Positions 1 to 5,091 of a stretch of 5,997 nt of DNA are shown here, piece after piece. The stretch's first letter is position 1. Every line of letters starts with the position of its first letter. The DNA is from Bacillota bacterium (lineage in GTDB: Bacteria; Bacillota; Limnochordia; JAAZLZ01): positions 1 through 5,997 of the forward strand of contig JAAZLZ010000130.1 in NCBI GenBank assembly GCA_012799075.1. The letters run 5' to 3'. A program made the translations under genes and the position numbers. The notes under the pieces were generated by a model, which searched no databases, had not been told where the DNA came from, and saw only the letters and a list, made by a program, of their open reading frames with translations.

Positions 1-1865
1 AGAGCGGCAAGGCGGGAATTTTGAACCACATCGCGGAAGGAAAGCGCAACGGCGCCAAGATTGTGGCCTTCAACCCGGTCAAGACGCCGATGGCCGACGA
101 CATCGCCGATGAATGGCACCCCATCAAACCGGGAACGGACCTGGCGGTCCTCTTGGCAATGCTCAAGATAGTCTTGGACGAGGGATTGTACAATGAAGAC
201 TACTTGCGAAAGTACAGTGATGCTGCTGTCTTGATCGACGAAAAAACAGGACGGCACATCGCTTCCCAAGATGGCAAGTGGTATGCATGGTCGAAGGAGA
301 GCGGCCGGATCGAGACCCTTGATGAATGCCGGGCGCCAGCCCTCGACGGCGGTCCCTATACCTTTGAGCTAGATGGCAGGGAGGTTTCTGCCAAACCCGT
401 CCTCCAGGTAATCAAGGAGACGGTCAAGGACTACACTCCCCAGTGGGCATCGTCCATGAGCGATGTATCGGCGAGGGACATCGCCCGGATCGCCCGGGAG
501 TTCGCCAAGGCTGCTCCCCAGGTCTGCATCCCCTGCCTGAAGAGGGACGCGGCTGGGCCTAACTACGCCAACAGCTGGCGGCTCAGACATGCCATCAACA
601 TCCTCCAGGTGCTATTGGGCGCGATCGACCGGGAGGGGGGAGTACTCCTTCTCAACGGGGTCAAGATCCCCTGGTTGGAAGAGGTCTCACCGCCGGTCAA
701 GGACTTCCCCGAGCAGCCCACCTGGAGTCCGGACTTCCGTCATGAATTCCCCATCTCCGAGAAGATCTACCGGGAGAAGGACTTCTCCGCCCCGGGTCAC
801 TACGGGATCTTAGGCTATGGGCTCTATGAAACGGACGTTGTCAAAGCCGTCTTCTTCCGCAGCCCCTACCGGGGACTGTATTCCCTGATCCAGCCCCAGA
901 TGGTGGAAAAGGCCCTAGAGAAGATGGAGCTGGTTGTTGACTGGAACATGTACATGACTGACGTTGCCTACTGGTGTGACTACGTCCTTCCCGGAGGCCA
1001 CCAGTTTGAAGAATCCAAGCTGGACGTAAGACAATATTACCCCAAACATCCTTGCTATGTGGGTGGACTGCCGGTGCAAAAATCACCGGGGGACTGCATC
1101 GGTTGGGGCGCCATCGCCATGAGGATCGGAATGGCCATGGCTCCAGAGTACTGGACAACCGACGGAAGCGGCGACCCAAGCAAGACCATCCCGACGAACC
1201 TTGGCGAACGGGCCCTGAAGGAACAGGGGATCGCCGCCAGCATGGGTGATTTCATGGAGAAGGGCGGCTTCTGGGTCGATGACAGCCCCTATGAGGACGG
1301 CAAGACCCTGCGGGAGATCGGCTACGGTCGGCCCAATGGGCGCATCCGGCTGTATGTTGAGGACTTCATCGATGTGGGACACGAGGCCCTGCCTCGCTGG
1401 GCCCCCAGGTGGACGAAGCCGGAAGGGGAATACAAATTCTCCACCATCATCACCAGGGCGCCGTGGTACATCCACGCAGACCCCAACTTCCTCAATAACC
1501 CGGCCTTAAAGCCCTTGGCTCAGCAAAACTACATCGATTGCGTGTGGATTCACCCCGATGCGGGCAGAGAGCTTGGCCTCAGTGAAGGGGATTTGGTCGT
1601 CTTGGAGACCAACCCCCGCTACATGACCAAAGAGCCTCGTCCGGTGAGGGCTAAAGTCCACCTATCGAAGCGGGTCGGCCGGACGGACTGCGTCCTGCTG
1701 TTCCACGGCATGGGGTATCGGACCAAGCATCTGCGGGTGGCCCAGAACTTCGGCTACCGGGATGGCGATTTGATTCCCCAGAAGGACCCGGCCATCGTCA
1801 AGAAGCATGACCCGACCGGGATGGGCTGGGTCGAAGATGTCTACGTCAGAATCCGCAAGGGTTAG
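1..1865 (+). CDS. Molybdopterin oxidoreductase catalytic subunit, DMSO reductase family (5' partial)
   Basis: Catalytic subunit of a bis-MGD molybdenum (or tungsten) enzyme. The reading frame is open from position 3 with no stop, and the TTG at 21 lies inside conserved sequence (SGKAGILNHIAEGKRNGAKI), so the true start is upstream. About 620 codons are visible, against roughly 700-850 in the family. The missing N-terminus would hold any Tat signal, the first 4Fe-4S motif and the Mo ligand. Visible family features are the GAKIVAFNP..T..AD..ADEWHPIKPGTD cofactor-binding stretch (about 51-162), CLKRDAAGPNYANSWR (about 532-580), the NILQVLLGAIDREGG stretch (about 598-640), DYVLPGGHQFEESK (about 979-1020), and a C-terminal dinucleotide-binding domain from about 1440 containing HPDAGRELGLSEGDLVVLET and FHGMG. 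It heads an operon with an Fe-S subunit, a chaperone and mobA. Substrate is not assignable; PsrA/PhsA-like or ArrA-like sulfur or arsenic oxyanion enzymes are possibilities. Family is sure, function is not. Confidence 0.93.
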   Translation, partial: SGKAGILNHIAEGKRNGAKIVAFNPVKTPMADDIADEWHPIKPGTDLAVLLAMLKIVLDEGLYNEDYLRKYSDAAVLIDEKTGRHIASQDGKWYAWSKESGRIETLDECRAPALDGGPYTFELDGREVSAKPVLQVIKETVKDYTPQWASSMSDVSARDIARIAREFAKAAPQVCIPCLKRDAAGPNYANSWRLRHAINILQVLLGAIDREGGVLLLNGVKIPWLEEVSPPVKDFPEQPTWSPDFRHEFPISEKIYREKDFSAPGHYGILGYGLYETDVVKAVFFRSPYRGLYSLIQPQMVEKALEKMELVVDWNMYMTDVAYWCDYVLPGGHQFEESKLDVRQYYPKHPCYVGGLPVQKSPGDCIGWGAIAMRIGMAMAPEYWTTDGSGDPSKTIPTNLGERALKEQGIAASMGDFMEKGGFWVDDSPYEDGKTLREIGYGRPNGRIRLYVEDFIDVGHEALPRWAPRWTKPEGEYKFSTIITRAPWYIHADPNFLNNPALKPLAQQNYIDCVWIHPDAGRELGLSEGDLVVLETNPRYMTKEPRPVRAKVHLSKRVGRTDCVLLFHGMGYRTKHLRVAQNFGYRDGDLIPQKDPAIVKKHDPTGMGWVEDVYVRIRKG

Positions 1866-1870
1866 GGGTG
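1864..1870 (+). promoter_or_regulatory. Ribosome binding site of the Fe-S subunit, overlapping the preceding stop codon
   Basis: AGGGGTG lies 6 nt before the ATG at 1877 and overlaps the TAG stop (1863-1865) of the catalytic gene. Ribosomes ending on the first gene sit on this site, which fits matched production of the two subunits. Confidence 0.6.
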
Positions 1871-1876
1871 AATTAA

Positions 1877-2506
1877 ATGGCTAAGTATGCAATCCTTGTT
1901 GATGATCGGTACTGCATCGGGTGCAATACGTGCTTCTATAAATGCGTTCAGGAAAACAGGCTCCATGAAGAGGCTTCCCGGGGTCTGCACCGGACCATGG
2001 CCTTCCTGGAGAAGGGAGAAGAGCCAGGCAAATACCATCACCGGTGCATGCATTGTGAAGATCCGGTCTGTGCCGCGGTATGCACCACTGGCGCGATGAG
2101 CCGGTCGGACTACGGGGCGGTCCTTCACGAACCGGATATCTGCATCGTGTGTCAAAGCTGTGTTCTGGCCTGCCCATACAAAGTACCCCAGTATGATGAA
2201 GCAGGTGAAGGCATCGTCAAGTGCAGCATGTGCGCCCATCGGGTGGTGCAAGGACAAATCCCCGCCTGCGTTGAGGCATGTCCCACCGATGCCCTGGAGT
2301 TTGGCGAAGCAAAGGCCATCAGGGCCAAGGCGGAAAAGATCGCAGCGGAAGAAGGACTCTTCCTCTACGGCATCGGGACCAACCTGATGGTCCTCACCAC
2401 CAAAGAGCCTACCTCCCTAGGCTATCCCAAGGCACCGGTTGTCTCCGGAAAGGGAAGAACGTTCCTAGGAGGAGTCCTAGCGTCCCTGATCGACCCTAAG
2501 GAATAA
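1877..2506 (+). CDS. Four-cluster 4Fe-4S ferredoxin-type electron-transfer subunit (DmsB/PsrB/FdhB-like)
   Basis: A 209-residue iron-sulfur subunit that would pass electrons between the catalytic molybdenum subunit and a quinone-linked or soluble partner. Sixteen cysteines fall into the classic four-cluster pattern: C13/C16/C19/C23, C57/C60/C65/C69, C89/C92/C95/C99 and C116/C119/C131/C135, with CP after the last cysteine of the third and fourth sets. The C-terminal stretch LYGIGTNLMVL followed by LGYP (about residues 163-182) resembles the tail of FdnH/HybA-type subunits. Unlike FdnH there is no clear C-terminal membrane helix, and there is no signal peptide, as expected if it is carried by a Tat-exported or a cytoplasmic partner. 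The ATG at 1877 follows AGGGGTG at 1864-1870 with 6 nt spacing. The gene starts 11 nt after the catalytic gene ends, so translation is probably coupled. No gene for a membrane anchor subunit follows. Confidence 0.95.
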   Translation: MAKYAILVDDRYCIGCNTCFYKCVQENRLHEEASRGLHRTMAFLEKGEEPGKYHHRCMHCEDPVCAAVCTTGAMSRSDYGAVLHEPDICIVCQSCVLACPYKVPQYDEAGEGIVKCSMCAHRVVQGQIPACVEACPTDALEFGEAKAIRAKAEKIAAEEGLFLYGIGTNLMVLTTKEPTSLGYPKAPVVSGKGRTFLGGVLASLIDPKE

Positions 2507-2518
2507 CAATCGATCCAA

Positions 2519-2542
2519 GCGGCCAGCCTTAGGGCTGGCCGC
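2519..2542 (+). terminator. GC-rich hairpin between Fe-S subunit and chaperone genes (no T tract)
   Basis: The arms GCGGCCAGCC (2519-2528) and GGCTGGCCGC (2533-2542) pair perfectly over 10 bp around the loop TTAG. It starts 12 nt after the Fe-S gene stop. The sequence after it (CCCCATCACC) has no run of T, so it is not a standard intrinsic terminator. It could be a weak attenuator or a 3' stabilising hairpin that keeps the structural genes at a higher level than the chaperone and mobA. The hairpin itself is certain; its role is inferred. Confidence 0.5.
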
Positions 2543-2561
2543 CCCATCACCACGCGAAAGG

Positions 2562-3224
2562 ATGGGACACTTGGTGCTAGTTGAAGAGCTATACCTAAAG
2601 TCCGTTCTCTATGATCTACTGGCCAAGGGTTTTGAATATCCCGATGGGGAGCTTGTGGAAAGCCTCACCGCACCCAAACCGGAAGAGCGCTTCCTCTGGC
2701 GGCTGGAGCAAGCCGCTGGACTCATGGGTGAAGGCACCCTGGCGGGGAACCTCCAGGCCATGGAGGACTTCATTGACATATTCAGCGACCCTAAGGTCCT
2801 CCTTCTGGAGCTGGAGAAGGATTACACCCGGGCCTGCTTTGCCTCCCGACCCCGCCTGGTGCCCCTCTTTGAATCGGTCTACAAAGAAGGCAAACTCCTC
2901 CAGGATTCGACCTTTGAAGTAGCTCGGCTTTACTATGAAGCGGGGCTTCAAGCGGAGGAGAAGTTCGATCTCCCTCCAGATCATATTGCCGTTGAGCTGG
3001 AGTTCATGTCTTACCTTTGCTTCCAGCACATCGAAGGTCTCCAGAAGGCCGACGATGGGCTAGTGGCCAAGGCGGTCGAACTGCAAAGGGAGCTCTTAGA
3101 TGAACATTTGCTTGACTTTGCCACCAGCTTTGCCAAGAAGTTCCAGCAGCATGGGCGCACGCCCTTTTATCGCAACCTGGCCTCTTGCCTTGAAGAAGTG
3201 ATTGCCTGGGAGCGGACCAGCTAA
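2562..3224 (+). CDS. TorD/DmsD/NarJ-family molybdoenzyme maturation chaperone
   Basis: A 220-residue, helix-rich cytoplasmic chaperone that would bind the apo catalytic subunit, help insert bis-MGD and, if a Tat signal exists, hold back export until folding is complete. Family signs are the N-terminal YDLLAKGFEYPD (about 17-28), then LEKDYTRACFASRPRLVPLFESVYKEGKLLQ in the middle, and PPDHIAVELEFMSYLC at about 138-152, which carries the conserved D140-H141 and E145/E147. About 220 residues is normal for the family. The ATG at 2562 is only just after GAAAGG, so the spacing is poor. TTG at 2571 (8 nt from AAGGA) or GTG at 2574 may be the real start, losing 3 or 4 residues. It lies between the enzyme subunits and mobA, which indicates it serves this enzyme. 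The subfamily (TorD, DmsD or NarJ) cannot be fixed by eye. Confidence 0.9.
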   Translation: MGHLVLVEELYLKSVLYDLLAKGFEYPDGELVESLTAPKPEERFLWRLEQAAGLMGEGTLAGNLQAMEDFIDIFSDPKVLLLELEKDYTRACFASRPRLVPLFESVYKEGKLLQDSTFEVARLYYEAGLQAEEKFDLPPDHIAVELEFMSYLCFQHIEGLQKADDGLVAKAVELQRELLDEHLLDFATSFAKKFQQHGRTPFYRNLASCLEEVIAWERTS

Positions 3225-3227
3225 AGT

Positions 3228-3234
3228 AGGAGGG
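3228..3234 (+). promoter_or_regulatory. Strong ribosome binding site that fixes the mobA start
   Basis: AGGAGGG lies 6 nt before the GTG at 3241. It selects that GTG over the in-frame TTG at 3202, which is inside the chaperone gene and has no comparable site. Confidence 0.8.
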
Positions 3235-3240
3235 ACCAAG

Positions 3241-3858
3241 GTGGACAGAATTCCCGATGTGGCCGGCATTATCTTGGCTGGGGGCAAAAGTCGGCGGATG
3301 GGTCGGGAAAAACCCCTGCTGGAACTAGGCGGCCAGCCCATCATCAGCCGGGTGGTCGGGGCCCTCAAAGAAGCCTTTGCCGAAGTGGTCGTGGTGACTA
3401 ACAAACCCGCCGCGTATGATTGGCTGGGCCTGCCGATGATTCGGGATGTCATCCCGGATATGGGGCCCTTAGGGGGCATCCATGCCGGACTCCTGGCCAT
3501 AACTAGGCCCCGGGCCGTGGTGGTGGCGGCTGACATGCCTTTTATCGAGACCCGCGCCCTTCATCGGCTGGCGAGCCTAGGGGATCACCATCAGATGGTG
3601 ATCCCCTACTGGAGGGGTTATCCTGAGCATCTCCATGCTTTGTATCCAAGGACCTGTCTTCCCCAAATCGAGGCTTGCCTTGAAGCCGGGGAAAGACGGA
3701 TTGCCGTCCTGACTGAGCAGGTGCCCCACTTGACCATACCCGCGGAGAAGCTCACCCCATTCCCCCACGAGGTCTTCTTCAACATGAATACCCTTGAGGA
3801 TTACTACAGGGCTAAGGCCAGACTGGAGGCACCCCTTAAGAAGGCAAACCCTGAGTAG
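3241..3858 (+). CDS. mobA: Molybdenum cofactor guanylyltransferase MobA
   Basis: A cytoplasmic nucleotidyltransferase that joins GMP from GTP to Mo-molybdopterin, giving the MGD cofactor used by DMSO-reductase-family enzymes such as the one encoded upstream. It has 205 residues from GTG 3241. The nucleotide-binding signature LAGGKSRRMGREK is at residues 12-24, TN at 53-54, D69, GPLGGI at 75-80, the metal-binding AADMP with D98, a YPEHLHALYP stretch, and NMNTLED at 181-187, matching the family NINTPED signature. Size is typical, with a short tail after the last motif. The gene starts 16 nt after the chaperone stop. The tail overlaps the 3' end of the opposing exporter gene. A 31-nt palindrome lies inside the coding region at residues about 113-123 without breaking the frame. 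MobA and MobA-like (MocA-type) transferases are related, but the operon supports MobA. Confidence 0.93.
   Translation: MDRIPDVAGIILAGGKSRRMGREKPLLELGGQPIISRVVGALKEAFAEVVVVTNKPAAYDWLGLPMIRDVIPDMGPLGGIHAGLLAITRPRAVVVAADMPFIETRALHRLASLGDHHQMVIPYWRGYPEHLHALYPRTCLPQIEACLEAGERRIAVLTEQVPHLTIPAEKLTPFPHEVFFNMNTLEDYYRAKARLEAPLKKANPE
3578..3608. repeat. Perfect 31-nt inverted repeat inside mobA
   Basis: The arms TAGGGGATCACCATC (3578-3592) and GATGGTGATCCCCTA (3594-3608) are exact reverse complements around a single central A at 3593. As RNA this gives a 14-bp stem with a CAG loop. It is coding: the forward frame reads GDHHQMVIPY. Arms this long and exact are not expected by chance in 6 kb. No T tract follows, so it is not a standard terminator. 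Its function is unknown. Confidence 0.9.
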
Positions 3859-4472
3859 ATGAAATAGGCAGCCAGGGCCATGAGGAAAAGCCCGCAAAGG
3901 CCCAGGATGCCTTGGTAGAGCCTGGGACTCATGAAGCTTTTGCCGGCGGTTGCCGCGGCGGCAATCAGACTGTACCAAGCAAGATCCGCCAGGAGGTGGC
4001 CCCCAAGAAATAAAGCCACGCCCTTGGTTCCATGCTGGAGCGCCATATTCACATAAGCGGCCCCGATGGTGGCCCACCACATGAGCCAATAAGGGTTAGA
4101 CGCGCTGATGGTGATCCCGGCCAGGATTGGTCCTCCCTTGGCGGGGGTAGAGCCCCCATCAAGGTCCAGGACCTGCGTCCTGGCCCCAAGCCAAAGCTCT
4201 CTGCCCATCCAAAGCAAAAAAGCTCCACCCACCAGGCCGATTAAACCGGCAACGCTGGTCTTAGCCAAAAACCCCCCTAGACCGAACAACAGGCCAATCA
4301 CCAAGGCAAGCTCCAACAGACCATGGCCAAGGACAAGGAGGGGCCCTGCCCAAAAGCCAAGCCGTCCGCTTTCCCCAATGGCCATGGTCAGCAAGGGTCC
4401 TGGCATCATCGCCCCGGAAAGCCCCACGGTGAAAGCAGTCGCAAAAATAGCCCAAGGTCCCATGCCGCTCAC
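3804..4472 (-). CDS. LysE/RhtB-family amino-acid (or small-metabolite) exporter
   Basis: An integral inner-membrane exporter of about 222 residues with the six-helix layout of the LysE family. Helix 1 (about 7-29) ends in the signature GLSGAMMPGPLLT with PGP at 24-26. Helix 2 (about 40-67) holds GPLLVLGHGLLE with H50 and E54. Helix 3 is about 72-90. A glycine-rich cytoplasmic linker (about 91-115) precedes helix 4, which contains NPYWLMWW (126-133). Two further helices close the protein. The substrate is not readable; family members export basic amino acids, threonine, homoserine and others. The GTG at 4472 is taken as the start, with GGGCGGG 7 nt upstream; the ATG at 4463 is an alternative. 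An in-frame TAA lies 48 nt upstream and there is no ATG, GTG or TTG between it and the GTG. It is transcribed against mobA and overlaps its end, so it is not part of that operon. Confidence 0.88.
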   Translation of the reverse strand: MSGMGPWAIFATAFTVGLSGAMMPGPLLTMAIGESGRLGFWAGPLLVLGHGLLELALVIGLLFGLGGFLAKTSVAGLIGLVGGAFLLWMGRELWLGARTQVLDLDGGSTPAKGGPILAGITISASNPYWLMWWATIGAAYVNMALQHGTKGVALFLGGHLLADLAWYSLIAAAATAGKSFMSPRLYQGILGLCGLFLMALAAYFIYSGFAFLRGASSLALAL

Positions 4473-4498
4473 GGCAAAACCCGCCCAGAATCCATCAT
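4469..4498 (-). CDS. Possible 9-codon leader ORF overlapping the exporter start
   Basis: On the minus strand an ATG at 4498 (followed by a second ATG) opens a frame reading MMDSGRVLP. It stops at a TGA whose first two bases are the last two of the exporter's GTG start. An AGGTAGGG-like ribosome binding site lies 7 nt before the ATG and is better than anything directly ahead of the GTG. Translation of this short frame could therefore deliver ribosomes to the exporter start. It could also be chance; nothing about the peptide is recognisable. Confidence 0.3.
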   Translation of the reverse strand: MMDSGRVLP

Positions 4499-4653
4499 CG
4501 ATAATCCCTACCTTTCCTTAATTAACCTTAAATTCGTTCCTCGACTAAGCATTCCTTCCTGCCCAATTAGGGGAAAAATAGACTGGGGGCCCCGGAAAAA
4601 GAAGGATGGAAGGGCCCCGATGGCGCATATCTTTCAAAAGAAGGAGGGTTATC
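4473..4653. other. AT-rich divergent intergenic region between exporter and membrane-protein genes
   Basis: This stretch must hold the promoters of the leftward exporter and, unless it is transcribed from further away, the rightward membrane-protein gene. Its AT-rich core is about 4501-4580 and includes the palindrome TTAATTAA (4518-4525) flanked by CCTTAA repeats (4516-4521 and 4526-4531). I found no convincing -35/-10 pair on either strand. Nearer the rightward gene, GGGGCCC (4586-4592) can pair with GGGCCCC (4612-4618) across a 19-nt purine-rich loop. Confidence 0.5.
4641..4647 (+). promoter_or_regulatory. Strong ribosome binding site that fixes the membrane-protein start
   Basis: AAGGAGG lies 6 nt before the ATG at 4654. 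This makes that ATG the start rather than the in-frame ATG at 4606, which has weaker upstream context and would add a basic, non-conserved-looking leader of 16 residues. Confidence 0.85.
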
Positions 4654-5013
4654 ATGACCAAGCGGGAGCTGACAGCAGTGGCTGCGGGGTTAGGCCTGTG
4701 GGGCATGACTGCCCTCATGGCCCTGGCAATGGGTTGGGAGGCTGTCCCCCTCATCAACTACCTGTTCCTCTTTGCCGCGTCCTTGGCCGCGAGCTGGATC
4801 GCCCAGCGCAACTGCGTCAAGGTCGCCCGGGGGGTGGTTCTGCCAGCCTACCTGATCCGTTTGGTTCTCATTCCCCCCGGTGATTCCCCCGTTGCCGTCC
4901 TACTCGCGGTGCTAGAGCTTCTGGTTGCCTTCACCCTGGGGACTGTGGCCGGCTTACTTGTGATCTTATACAGGCTGCGCCGCTTTCACCAAGTACCCCG
5001 CCGGGGAGAGTAG
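4654..5013 (+). CDS. Small four-helix integral membrane protein, function unknown
   Basis: A 119-residue, very hydrophobic protein that I do not recognise. Predicted membrane segments are about residues 6-26, 32-50, 58-74 and 80-105. Short basic patches at the start (MTKR) and after the last helix (RLRRFHQVPRR) suggest both ends face the cytoplasm. R69 and E88 lie in or near membrane segments, and the third segment ends in PPGD. No cofactor or catalytic motif is visible. A weak resemblance to small ATP-synthase-I-like membrane proteins is not enough for a name. It sits 78 nt before the probable FliK-like gene, on the same strand and with no terminator between, so the two are probably cotranscribed. 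An involvement in the cell envelope or flagella would be guilt by association only. Confidence 0.75.
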   Translation: MTKRELTAVAAGLGLWGMTALMALAMGWEAVPLINYLFLFAASLAASWIAQRNCVKVARGVVLPAYLIRLVLIPPGDSPVAVLLAVLELLVAFTLGTVAGLLVILYRLRRFHQVPRRGE

Positions 5014-5091
5014 AACCTTCCTGTCCGCCGCTCCAAGGAATTGGCAGGAGACTCCAAGGAGGCCGCCGAAAACCCAGCCGGGGGGATCGAT

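Noticed and set aside
21..23. TTG as the start of the molybdopterin oxidoreductase
   Set aside because: The frame is open back to the window edge and the residues before the TTG fit the conserved family sequence, so the gene is simply cut by the window.
1083..1475. 130-codon minus-strand frame inside the catalytic gene
   Set aside because: A shadow of the strongly conserved plus-strand gene in G+C-rich DNA, with no ribosome binding site or family features.
3202..3240. TTG 3202 as the mobA start
   Set aside because: It lies inside the chaperone gene with no good ribosome binding site, while GTG 3241 has AGGAGGG at 6 nt and gives the normal MobA N-terminus.
3577..4089. 170-codon minus-strand frame across the mobA 3' half and the exporter 3' part
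   Set aside because: It is in a different frame from two well-supported genes and has no recognisable motif. Its similarity to part of MobA comes only from the palindrome.
4501..4600. Sigma-70 promoters in the divergent region
   Set aside because: AT-rich words such as TTAATT and TTAAAT occur, but none has a believable -35 partner at 16-18 nt on either strand.
4606..4653. ATG 4606 as the membrane-protein start
   Set aside because: The AAGGAGG at 4641-4647 is perfectly placed for ATG 4654, and the extra 16 residues are basic and unlike a membrane-protein start.
5011..5091. Stop-codon readthrough joining the membrane protein and the FliK-like gene
   Set aside because: Both are in the same frame with only the TAG at 5011-5013 between them, but two separate proteins with different character and a plausible start at 5092 explain the data. 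There is no readthrough signal.
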